Position numbers and translations under genes: made by a program
From: Bremia lactucae
Lineage: Eukaryota; Oomycota; Peronosporomycetes; Peronosporales; Peronosporaceae
Direction of reading: 5' to 3'
Length of the DNA stretch: 31,979 nucleotides
Assembly (NCBI RefSeq): GCF_004359215.1
Contig: NC_090617.1
Coordinates: 1,246,819-1,278,797 of the forward strand
Shown here: positions 20,799-30,260 of the stretch, piece by piece
Layout of the letters: every line of letters starts with the position of its first letter
Position numbering within the stretch: position 1 is the stretch's first letter
Notes under the pieces: model-generated
The model's database searches: none
Told to the model about the DNA's origin: nothing
What the model saw: only the letters and a program-made list of their open reading frames with translations

Positions 20799-23559
20799 TT
20801 ATGACTTTCGTGGTCTCTTTGTTCGCTCCTTTTTCTTACGCGTGACTTTCTTTTCCGGTTCTTCTACATGCATGACGCTTGCATCAAGACCAATTTCAGT
20901 ATTCAATACGTGTAGCCACAGCAATTGCTTGTCGCTGAGTCGATCTCGAGGTCCCTTTACTTCCACAATCTTTACATGGGCCACGTAGCTTCCGTCCTTT
21001 ACTACATCCAACACACGTTGCAACAACGCATGCCAATCTCGTTTTTCTTCCTGTATCGATTCTTTCCAAACCAATTGATCGTGCCACGATTTCGTCTTTT
21101 CATTCATATTAAGCTCCTCCTCCATTCCACAAAATGCGTAAATGTTTAAGCAATCATGCGAATCAAGTACCCACGAAGTGTCAGCAACTTGATTAGCTTT
21201 CATTCGCACTAAAAGCAGATCTGGTAACCCATTCTGGGCCTGATGAAACTCTTTCGATGTCATCATGTACCGCAGTAATTTCGCAAGCGACAGTCGTTTC
21301 ATGGCTACAATCACAAGCAAATGAAATTGCAATAACGCGTCGTCGTCGTCCCCACTCGGCCAACGCATAAATCGACTCCTTTTTCCATACTCGGCTTTCC
21401 ATCTCGTAACAAAGACTGTCAATAACTCGTCGATTGTCCAACCAGTTGCGATTTCAGCAATTCGTTTGTCAATNNNNNNNNNNNNNNNNNNNNNNNNNNN
21501 NNNNNNNNNNNNNNNNNNNNNNNNNNNNNNNNNNNNNNNNNNNNNNNNNNNNNNNNNNNNNNNNNNNNNNNNNNNNNNNNNNNNNNNNNNNNNNNNNNNN
21601 NNNNNNNNNNNNNNNNNNNNNNNNNNNNNNNNNNNNNNNNNNNNNNNNNNNNNNNNNNNNNNNNNNNNNNNNNNNNNNNNNNNNNNNNNNNNNNNNNNNN
21701 NNNNNNNNNNNNNNNNNNNNNNNNNNNNNNNNNNNNNNNNNNNNNNNNNNNNNNNNNNNNNNNNNNNNNNNNNNNNNNNNNNNNNNNNNNNNNNNNNNNN
21801 NNNNNNNNNNNNNNNNNNNNNNNNNNNNNNNNNNNNNNNNNNNNNNNNNNNNNNNNNNNNNNNNNNNNNNNNNNNNNNNNNNNNNNNNNNNNNNNNNNNN
21901 NNNNNNNNNNNNNNNNNNNNNNNNNNNNNNNNNNNNNNNNNNNNNNNNNNNNNNNNNNNNNNNNNNNNNNNNNNNNNNNNNNNNNNNNNNNNNNNNNNGG
22001 TCTACTAATGCATTCTTACACGTCTCTTCAGCTTGTTTCAAACACTTGATATGCTCCAAGTTTAACGCAAGACGATCCCACCAGTACCCACGTTTTCGTT
22101 CTAAAAATGGCGTCGCAAGCAAGTCATTGAGCAAGAGCACCGCAATCTGGTACTTGCGCATTTTTTCATAAAGCCCCACTGCACAATGCAAAATTCGAAC
22201 GAGATGGTATCCAGCATTACATTTTGCAAAAAAGACTGGAACCATTCCAGACGTACGAGATGCCGTTATCTCCATCCACTGTTGAAACGCGTGCAAACAC
22301 CCTTTCGTGACCGCTACGAAATCATCAAAAGACTTGATCCATTGCATGTGATTGTAAAAATCCTCCCAGCTACGCATTTGCCAACTACGTGCCTTTGTCG
22401 AGCCACACTTGGTATCCAATTCTGTAGCGTCGACATCGTTAAAAAGTATTCCATTAAGTCGCTGAAAGGCGAAAAGTACTGGTGTCGTATCCGAGAGAAG
22501 CCATTTGAGTTCCAAATCGGGTTCTTCGTACTCTTTGTCCGGTGGCATGATCAAAAGATTTGATTCCATTATGTTCATGATACGATGTAATTGAGTCGCC
22601 ATTTCATAACAGACATAGGCCTCTGATGATGAAAAGATACAACACTTGGTTTCCATAACACTGTTTCCATGACACGACAATTGATATGTGGGGTACACCA
22701 CCTTGTTGAAAAAGACCAGTAATCCAGGCCACTGAATGGGCTCATATCGCACTTTATGTGTCGCCATAGCAATCAATTGTGCTATTTCCTGTTGCTTTGA
22801 TGGAATGAATGCTGTATTATTGAATGGAGGGGTCGAGACAATGTAAAATAGGCGGTGGATTCGTAGCATCAATTCTCTCGTAGAAGACGTCATGCGTATT
22901 ACCATAACGTCGGCGCGTGTTTTACCGACTAATGGATACGCGTCGAGCCAAATTTGATGCATGAGAGATGCTAGGGGGATTCGAGACCCATCAATTCGAC
23001 GTTGGGTCTTGACAACCTTTGCAATGGCAGCCAGGACGTCTGTCTTGGTACGGTGCTTTTTACTGCCCGTCATTTTTGTATATAGTAACGCAAGTTCCGG
23101 TGCGGAAGCACAGGATTCAATAGCTTGAAGTATAGTGTCGATATGCGTCGATTCGTCGCTTGGTGAAAGCTTCTTTAGTGACACGGGAAATGGTTGTAAA
23201 AAATGTGCGTGAATCATCGCGTGCACAACATCTTGGACCTGCTGATTCGTTACTAATTGCGTCGTTTGATTAAAATAACGAAGAAGCGATGAAATGCGAA
23301 ACCAAGGGCCTTGACGTTGCAATAAACGCGCATACAATTGTTGCTCAAAAGGTTGGAAATCAGTCAAGAAACGCGACGCAATGGCGATTTCATCAGCCGA
23401 CAAGAGCGCACGAAAATCTTCACGGTCATGTAAAATTGTGGAAACGACTAGTTTTATATGACGAGCGTACGCGTCTTCCCATACTGGCGCGGCATCAATT
23501 GGCTCGTTAGACGTTTCCTCTTGCTTGAACTTGTCCATGAAGCAATGCGGAAATTGCAA
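20799..23559 (-). CDS. FAN1: FAN1-type structure-specific DNA-repair nuclease (interrupted by assembly gap)
   Basis: Fanconi-associated nuclease 1, a 5' flap endonuclease/exonuclease acting in the nucleus on interstrand crosslinks. The part before the gap (520 residues) has the FAN1 N-domain words LYARLLQRQGPWFR (77-90) and the helical region with GYWWDRLALNLEH. The part after it (from 21473, 224 residues) has the VRR-NUC nuclease signatures GLPDLLLV and EVKGPRDRLSDKQLLWL, with the metal-binding D, E and K retained, and a basic tail (KKVTRKKKERTKRPRK) that could be a nuclear signal. The 525-N gap would hide about 175 codons, close to what human FAN1 has there, including one catalytic Glu. The frame changes by one across it, so the gap size is wrong or it hides an intron. 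No UBZ zinc finger precedes the N-domain. The start at 23559 gives MQFPHCFMDKF; Met8 is an alternative. Confidence 0.93.
21474..21998. other. Assembly gap (525 N)
   Basis: A run of N inside the FAN1 gene. The flanking reading frames are out of phase by one base if the N count is taken literally. Confidence 0.99.
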
Positions 23560-23699
23560 GGAAACGTCACTCTTTGGAGTATCTCTTTTGAGTGACCTTA
23601 ATTGCTACATGACCAATGAAGTTCTAAAGTTGCAACTTTCCTTCCAAAGGACTGGATACTTTACAAATCGGGAATCGCAGGACCACGAATCGATCAGAA
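23560..23699. promoter_or_regulatory. Shared divergent promoter region of FAN1 and the CENP-B-like gene
   Basis: The two start codons are only 140 bp apart on opposite strands, so this stretch must carry both promoters and both leaders. No TATA box is visible. Position alone supports the call; no specific factor site was recognised. Confidence 0.55.
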
Positions 23700-25634
23700 A
23701 TGGGGGGGAAGGGCGACATGGCTACTCCGTCGCCTCTGATTCAGGATGGCACGATCCCGTCCGCCAAGTCTCGACGCCAGAGTAATGGCAATGGCAATTT
23801 GACCAACTACCAACGCAAAGTAATCTGTGAGTTCTATCGCAAGAGTGGCGGGGTCATGTCGCAAAAAGATTTGGCACAGTGGACCAAGCACGAGTTTGGG
23901 CTGAAGAAGACCCCGGCCCAGTCGACAATTTCAGGCATTCTTCGTCGTCAGCACGAGTTTATTAATATGAGCACACTCGAATTAGGAATTAAGAAACGAC
24001 GGGTGGTGCAACATCCTCAACTTGACTCGGCACTCGCGAATTGGGTCATTCAAATGGCTGGAAGAGGGCAGACTGTCCAAGGGGATCTCACAAAGGAGAA
24101 AGCCAAGGAATTTGCACACATGCTTGGTATTCCCGAAAACGAACAGCCCGAGTTCTCGAATGGCTGGTTGCATTCTTTTCAGCTACGTCACAACTTTAGT
24201 TTTCGCAAGTTTAATGCCGAACAGCACCACCCGCCATCATCTTTCAACGATCCTCGACGTCTTGGCGCCAAAGTGCTGTATTGGACAACGATGGACGCAC
24301 TCATGGCCGAGACGGATACGTACGATCTGAAAGACGTGTTTGCCGTGGACGAGACCCCGGTATTGTACACAATGCCCCCGTTACAAAGCGCATTAGCAGA
24401 AGGTCGACTACGTTGTAAAAAGCGGTTTATCGTGTCGCTAGCCGCCAATGCCGATGGCTCGGAGAAGCTTCAGCCGTTGTTTGTTTCTCATTATGAACAT
24501 CCCAAGTGTTTTCGAAAGAAAACAGCCGAACAACATGGACTGCATTACTTTTGGAACACGAAAGCTTGGATGACGGGTGTGATTTTTTCACGATGGCTTC
24601 AGCGATTGGATTTTGCCATGGCAAATCAAAAACGACGTATTCTATTGATCATTAATGACATGTCGTCGCACGTGGTAGCGCACTTGGAGCTCCAGAACGT
24701 GGTTCTTTATGTTCTCAGTCCCCTTGTGTTTCCAATGCTCAATCCAATTACCGCACGTCTTTTGACGACATTTAAGAAACGATTTCGACGGTATTACTTG
24801 CGCTATGCGATTGACAAGGCCGAAAGTATGAAACATGCCATGTTTGACGTCGATGTGTTGCAAGCAATGAAGTGGGCAAACGCAAGTTGGGACGAAATCT
24901 CGGCCGAAACGATACAACGAGCATGGATACCAACGCAATTGGTGCGAGATCGTGTGACGCTGGACGAAGACAATAATGGTTTGCTTCACGAAGAAGAAGA
25001 AGGGCTCTTGGATTCGGAATTAAACCACTTGATACTCTTTTTACGTCTATCAAATCCCGTCCCAATGATGGAGTATCTCAATGACGAAAGCATGTCGGAG
25101 TATCCCGTTCATGAAGATAAATTCGACGTCGTGTCCAATGTATGTGAAGTACCTGAAGACGACGTGGAGGAATCAAGTGAAGACAATGGTTCCGGACGGA
25201 CCTTGTCATTGCAAGAAAAACTCAAAGCGTTTCGAGATGTTTTACATGTCTTGAAAGACCGTAGCGATGCCGATGATACTGCACTTATTGCCATTCGACG
25301 CGTGCAAGATGCCATTCGTATGGAAGGACAAAAGGAAGCACTAGGGACGACGCTCCATGCCTCTAGCGATGTCAAGAATGTGTTTGATCTTGACCCTAGC
25401 GTCAATACAGAAGGTCCTTCTGGCTCTGAAACAGCTCATACCCTGTCGTCGCTTGATGATGTAACCCAACAACACATGGATGCAGCTTTGCTCTTGGATT
25501 CGTCTGAAAGCGCGTTGTCTGCGGCGTCTGCTTCGTTGGCGGAAGGTGCAGGCGATCACACGAGTGTTATGCTCACGGAGACGGTTGAAAACGATCGCCA
25601 TCACGTTCATGATAGCGCGTACGCTGTCATTTAG
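23700..25634 (+). CDS. CENP-B/pogo-like transposase-derived protein, catalytically broken
   Basis: A 644-residue intronless protein of the CENP-B/Tigger/Jerky kind, derived from a pogo-type (Tc1/mariner superfamily) transposase. Residues about 33-87 form an N-terminal helix-turn-helix (NYQRKVICEFYRK to ISGILRRQHEF). Residues about 102-171 form the second, CENPB-type DNA-binding domain (LANWVIQMAGRG; GWLHSFQLRHNFSFRKF). Residues about 205-400 match the DDE_1 core. The first acid is present (Asp217 in AVDET). The second position reads Asn319 in IINDMSSHV, with an Asp one place later. The third, normally in a QPLD word, reads NPIT (348-351). The C-terminal 230 residues are acidic and S/E-rich, unlike a plain transposase. 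The long intact frame with a dead core suggests a domesticated DNA-binding protein. The second Met (residue 7) is an alternative start. No terminal inverted repeats were noticed around it. Confidence 0.88.
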   Translation: MGGKGDMATPSPLIQDGTIPSAKSRRQSNGNGNLTNYQRKVICEFYRKSGGVMSQKDLAQWTKHEFGLKKTPAQSTISGILRRQHEFINMSTLELGIKKRRVVQHPQLDSALANWVIQMAGRGQTVQGDLTKEKAKEFAHMLGIPENEQPEFSNGWLHSFQLRHNFSFRKFNAEQHHPPSSFNDPRRLGAKVLYWTTMDALMAETDTYDLKDVFAVDETPVLYTMPPLQSALAEGRLRCKKRFIVSLAANADGSEKLQPLFVSHYEHPKCFRKKTAEQHGLHYFWNTKAWMTGVIFSRWLQRLDFAMANQKRRILLIINDMSSHVVAHLELQNVVLYVLSPLVFPMLNPITARLLTTFKKRFRRYYLRYAIDKAESMKHAMFDVDVLQAMKWANASWDEISAETIQRAWIPTQLVRDRVTLDEDNNGLLHEEEEGLLDSELNHLILFLRLSNPVPMMEYLNDESMSEYPVHEDKFDVVSNVCEVPEDDVEESSEDNGSGRTLSLQEKLKAFRDVLHVLKDRSDADDTALIAIRRVQDAIRMEGQKEALGTTLHASSDVKNVFDLDPSVNTEGPSGSETAHTLSSLDDVTQQHMDAALLLDSSESALSAASASLAEGAGDHTSVMLTETVENDRHHVHDSAYAVI

Positions 25635-26014
25635 CTCGGTTACGTGCAATGTGATTTCGATGGGCTTTCTAAAGCGGTTTGAAGGTGCTTGCAATAAGTT
25701 TCAGCCTTTTTAAACGTCACGGTTGCAGTAAGTGTGTCTAAAGCAGCTACCAACAGATTTTGCGTTTCGAAAAAGGGCTTGATGGCGAAATCTATCGGCC
25801 ATGAAGAGCTTTTACTCGACGTTATGGCCCAATACTTGCTGACCCAGTTACTGAAGCAACCTTAATGTTTATATACGATGCCGAAGGTAGGTTACAATGG
25901 GGGTACGTACTCGGTAGCCTCCTGACTTATATAAAGGGTTATGCATTTGGGAACAACTACTCGGTATATGATTGGTTAAGAAAATGTTTGCCCAATTGCA
26001 CGTTATCTTCTTCT
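25635..26014. other. Convergent intergenic region
   Basis: 380 bp between the 3' ends of the CENP-B-like gene (plus) and trhO (minus). It should contain both 3' untranslated regions. No further gene, hairpin or repeat was recognised. Confidence 0.5.
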
Positions 26015-27085
26015 CTACGCGCAACTTAAGCGTTGTATCCGACGCTCGATCGTGGTCAGCTGCTTCCGAAGAGAGCGGCGACGGCCCTTTTGATTGCGTC
26101 CATGGGCCATTGCCAGCACTTCTTGGAGTGTCTGCACACGACTCTGTAGGTCTTGTATTGATCCAGCAATGAGCGCAACGTGGTCGCTACAAAACACGTC
26201 GTCAGCTGTCTCGCCACGGGCTTGTGCTTTGTCTCGACACGCGTCACAGAGCAACACGTGCATGCGGCAATACGCACAACGGGAGCCCGATAGTGTATCG
26301 TATGGAACACGACAGCGCTCGCAGTGGCCCGTGACGGTCGGATCGTCCGATGCCATCGTCACGCGCTGGTCAAAGACAAAATTCTTGCCCTGAAAGACCC
26401 CGCCACCGTCCGGATAGCGCTCAAGGTAACGATGAATCCCTCCTTTTAATTGATAGACATTCAAAAGTCCCAAGTGTTTTAAATAAGCCGATGCTTTTTC
26501 GCACCGAATGCCACCCGTGCAGTACATGAGCACTTTTTCCTTTTGCTGTAACATTGGGAGTTCGTGACGTACCCAGTGTGGAAACTGTCCAAACCGACGG
26601 GTTTTAGGATTTAACGCGCCAACAAAGTGGCCAATGTTATATTCATAAGCATTTCGAACGTCAATGAGTGCAATCGACGTGGGATCGGCGTTTAATTGCT
26701 CAAATCGGAATTCTTCAGGGCTCAAGTGATGGCCTCGCAAACTTAAATCGAACGCGTCGTCTGGGAGTTCCAGAGCTACAATCTCGGCAACGATACGCAC
26801 TTGCAATGCTGGGAAAGGAAGTACGTGCGACTTACTGGTCTTCCAGTCCACATTGGAAAACAATGGCTGCTGCTTCATTGTGTCCATGTAGCTCTGTACA
26901 CTGGCGGTTGAGCCACCCAGTGTACCGTTAATACCTTCCTGGGCGAGCCGTACGCGACCAGTGAGTCCCAACGAAGAGCACAGGTGCTCTTGAGTAGCTG
27001 CAAAAGCTTGTAGCTCCTTGGGAGTCTCGCTGAGACGCACATATTTGTAGAATAGCACCACGACGAATGCTTCGTCGCGCTCCAT
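26015..27085 (-). CDS. trhO: Rhodanese-type tRNA uridine(34) hydroxylase, TrhO/TSTD2-like
   Basis: A 356-residue protein of the TrhO (YceA, UPF0176) family; the E. coli member hydroxylates wobble uridine 34 of certain tRNAs using oxygen, and the human relative is TSTD2. The N-terminal family domain is recognisable from FYKYVRL (12-18) and the LAQEGINGTLGGS stretch (48-59). The rhodanese domain spans about 125-225, with IDVRNAYEYNIGHF (141-154) and the active-site loop CTGGIRCEKAS with Cys189. Further on, YLERYPDGGGVFQGKNFVFD is a family hallmark (220-239). The tail has a cysteine-rich zinc-binding pattern (C255, C258, C270, C273, C280, C283, C299, H302) followed by a basic coiled end. The length matches the bacterial enzyme and no intron is seen. 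No clear organelle-targeting peptide precedes the family domain, so a cytosolic location is the simplest reading. Confidence 0.92.
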   Translation of the reverse strand: MERDEAFVVVLFYKYVRLSETPKELQAFAATQEHLCSSLGLTGRVRLAQEGINGTLGGSTASVQSYMDTMKQQPLFSNVDWKTSKSHVLPFPALQVRIVAEIVALELPDDAFDLSLRGHHLSPEEFRFEQLNADPTSIALIDVRNAYEYNIGHFVGALNPKTRRFGQFPHWVRHELPMLQQKEKVLMYCTGGIRCEKASAYLKHLGLLNVYQLKGGIHRYLERYPDGGGVFQGKNFVFDQRVTMASDDPTVTGHCERCRVPYDTLSGSRCAYCRMHVLLCDACRDKAQARGETADDVFCSDHVALIAGSIQDLQSRVQTLQEVLAMAHGRNQKGRRRSLRKQLTTIERRIQRLSCA

Positions 27086-27657
27086 TTTTGGACCGAGTGC
27101 ACTTGCGCTGTTCTTATACGTCTAAGGACATACCTATTGGATAAAATACCTGAAAATACTTCGAAATCGCGTGACCACTCTATCGCATATACTATTTGAT
27201 GCAACAAAAAGACGGACCACCGCTTCCGTGGCGCCCACTTGTGTAAAAGCACAATCTTGTTGCCCATTAAATACCTCGCTGCACGCAAGAGAAAACGATT
27301 AAACTGATTCCTTGCTGTACGCGAAGCTGTGTGCGTTGCAGTGCGAGGTCGTAAACGGCGACATGCTTTATTACAGTCTGTTTCATTTACTGCGCAATAT
27401 AACAATGACTTTTCAAATTAAAATATTTCGATGCCATTACATAGATGTTATTTGTATAAGAAAAATACTATATTATTCCCTAGAAGAGGGAAACAATAAA
27501 GATGAATCTAAATTATAATCAATCAATAATTTTACTTAATATTTATAACATTATCACATTTGGTAAGATTGAAGCAAATGACAACAGTTGTGTCGATTGG
27601 TTGATTTGTGTTCAAACCTATACCAACTTTTGCGGACGTGCATGCTTACCTTACAAG
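27086..27657. other. Intergenic region upstream of trhO
   Basis: The first 100-200 bp should carry the trhO promoter. The rest is AT-rich and without a recognisable gene. It ends where the candidate copia LTR begins. Confidence 0.5.
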
Positions 27658-27857
27658 TGTTGGGATATGACAACACACTGCGTAAGAATGTCTTCGTGTA
27701 GGGAAAATGGAAAAGTAAATTCGTTCTTATAAAACCCTCATACATGTTACGTACTAAAATGTAACAGCTTCGCTTGCTCTTCTTCTTGTGTCATTCACGA
27801 CAGAAACCGCCACATCAGCACGACAACGAACCGTCGCCTGATGTTCCACCTTCAACA
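27658..27857 (-). repeat. Candidate 3' LTR of the copia element
   Basis: On the plus strand the block starts TGTTGGGATATGACA at 27658 and ends TTCAACA at 27857, giving 200 bp with TGTTG/CAACA ends as expected for a Ty1/copia LTR. On the element strand a purine-rich run (GAGGGGTAG) directly precedes it, suitable as polypurine tract. The last 14 codons of pol (stop at 27815-27817) run into it, which is common in copia elements. The matching 5' LTR lies outside the window, so the boundaries are unproven. Confidence 0.5.
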
Positions 27858-28085
27858 CTACCCCTCGACGAGAAGTTTCCAATATTGGTCTTGGCCACGA
27901 GAAATCGAAACTTCTTTGTCGAAATTGTCTTGGTCAGGAAATCAGCGAGCTGTAACTTGGATTCAATATGCTCCAGCTGTATTACCTTGTTTTTGACTTG
28001 ATCACGGATAAAATGATAGCGTATATCAATGTGCTTCGCACGACTTTGATATCCTTCATTTTTCGCGATAGCAATCGCACTTTGA
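27815..28085 (-). pseudogene. Copia RNase H C-terminal end, shifted frame
   Basis: After the frameshift at about 28083-28088 the correct sequence resumes in another frame with AIAIAKNEGYQSRAKHIDIR and HFIRDQV, the conserved end of copia RNase H. It then continues through LQLADFLTK to a stop at 27815-27817. The RGSVEGG-like ending overlaps the polypurine tract and the start of the candidate LTR. Confidence 0.85.
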
Positions 28086-29810
28086 TTTGTCCTCGTACAC
28101 CATTACTGGACCATTAATATTGACCTTCATCTCCAGCAATAGCGATTTAGTCCACAATACTTCTTGTATACACAATGATAAAGCCACATATTCGGCTTCA
28201 GCAGTGCTTAGCGACACACTGTTTTGCATTTTTGACTTGAAAATCACGGGTGATCCGTTGACCATCACCATCACACCTGATGTTGAGCGTCGATTGTCCT
28301 TGTTGCTGCCCCAATCAGCGTCACTAAATGCACTCAACTGCAGTTCGCGTGACTTGCTCCGATAGCATATTCCATCCATAGCGGTTGACTTTAAATAACG
28401 CAGCACTCGGATAGCCGCATTCCAATGTTCTTCACTTGGTTTTCCTAAGTGTCGACCCAATTGACACACCGCGAATGCAATATCGGGTCTTGTGCCGGTT
28501 GCCACGTAGAGAAGTGAACCTACCAATGAACTATACGGACGATTTTTCATTTTTGGGTCCATCACTTCACACTTTATCATGTTCTGGCCTTCCACACCCG
28601 GATTATACACCGGCCTAGCATTATCTTGATTGAATTTTTCAACCATTCTTGCTATACACGCGCTTTGACTGATCTTGAGTCGTTTCTCCTCCATCTTGTA
28701 GTCAACTTCGATGCCCAGAACAAATCGCACTTTACCCAGTATCTTGAGCTGAAATTTAGTAGACAATTCATCAGCAACTTGCTCAATTGAGTCGTACGAA
28801 AGGCCACCAATGAGCATGTCATCGACATATAACGTCACGTAAGTCCATGAAAAATTGTCAAATCGACGAACAAATACACACGGATCCGAAACGCACGCCA
28901 CAAACCCCATGCTCTTGAAAACGCCTGAAATAGTCTTAAACCATGTTGCAGCAGCTTGTATCAGTCCATATAGGCTTCGATTTAGCTTCAGCACTTGACT
29001 CGATTTCATTTTAACGCTCTCGGGTGTATTAATAAACACCTCTTGTTCGAGAACACCATTGATAAATGCTGTATCGACATCATATTGGAATATAGCCATC
29101 CCATAATGGCAACATACCGCGAAAAACACACGAATTGAATTCATGTTCGCGACCGGAGAATACGTGTCGTAGTAATCAATTCCATAGGTCTGACGATAAC
29201 CTAATGCCACAAGCCGAGCCTTATATCGCTCAATATCTCCATTTTCATTTCGCTTGATAGCGAACACCCACTTAGTTCCAATTACCTTCTTGTTTAACGA
29301 ATTGTCCACGGGACTCCACGTCTTTTTGCTAGCTAGTGCCTTCAGTTCGGCTTCTATCGCTTCTTTCCACATCATACTTTGTGGAGACTTCACAGCATCT
29401 TGGTACGTTGATGGGGTTTCAAATGCCGCATTAGCTTGGTCATATTCAATGCGATATCGTTTTGAGACACATTCTACAGATTCATCTCCTCGTGACGAAA
29501 CAATAGCATCTGACATTCCGACCGGAACCAAAGCTTGTGAGTCTGTACTTGGAGGAGATATTGCGAGAGAGTTATTGTGTCCACTAACACGAGATGAATG
29601 TGTCTCTAGACTGTTATCGAGATTAGTCCATCCCTCCCTGGGCACAATGGCCTGAATATCATCCTCAATTAAATCAGCTGGCTCCATGTACACGTCATCG
29701 ATATCAAAAGCAATATCATCTCCATGTCCATTCTCTAGACGTGTACCCAACGACATTAATTCTTGAGGAGGCGAGACTATTTGATCACCGTTAGTCTGAT
29801 CAACCTCCAT
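28056..29810 (-). pseudogene. Copia reverse transcriptase-RNase H portion
   Basis: Frame continuing from the TAA at 29847. It has an acidic linker, then the RVT_2 reverse transcriptase (KTWSPVDNSLNKKVIGTKWV; DTAFINGVLEQEVFINTP) with the catalytic YVDDMLIGG at about 28803-28830, and the copia RNase H with SDADWG (about 28311-28328) and STAEAEYVALS. After VYED (about 28089-28100) a one-base lesion shifts the frame, so the last residues before the stop at 28056 are not native. Confidence 0.9.
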
Positions 29811-29846
29811 AGGTTCAATTTCATCGTGATTCGAAGAAATTGGTGA

Positions 29847-30260
29847 TTAAACCCTGATATCATCGTCTCCTTCGCCATTTCTTTTTGCGTGCTGACGAGT
29901 TGATACTGGTGCGTCATCAACAACTTGTACATACTTCGTCCGTGGCTGTTCTTGAAATGTCACTGACCTTGTGACTTCAAGTTTTTTTGAATTATAATTC
30001 CAGACACGATAACCCTTCACTTCTTGCGAATAACCAAGAAACATGCACCGAAATGCCTTCTTATCCAATTTAGCACGTTTTGCTTTGTCAATGTGTGCGT
30101 AACCTTGAGCACCAAAAACGCGCATGTGTGATTTGTCTGGCTTCAAGCCAAAACACATCTCAATTGGAGTCTTCGTCGGGGATGAAGCGCACGTGACCCA
30201 GTTGGTCACATATAAAGCTGTATTTATAGCTTCAGCCCACCACTTCTTTTCCACTTGCAT
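29847..30260 (-). pseudogene. Copia integrase C-terminal portion
   Basis: Continuation of the polyprotein in a new frame after the frameshift. It begins MQVEKKWWAEAINTALYVTN and contains the copia integrase tail words VFGAQGYAHI and FRCMFLGYSQEVKGYRVWN. It ends at an in-frame TAA (29847-29849); the frame downstream is the same one that carries reverse transcriptase, so this is a nonsense mutation rather than a shift. Confidence 0.85.
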
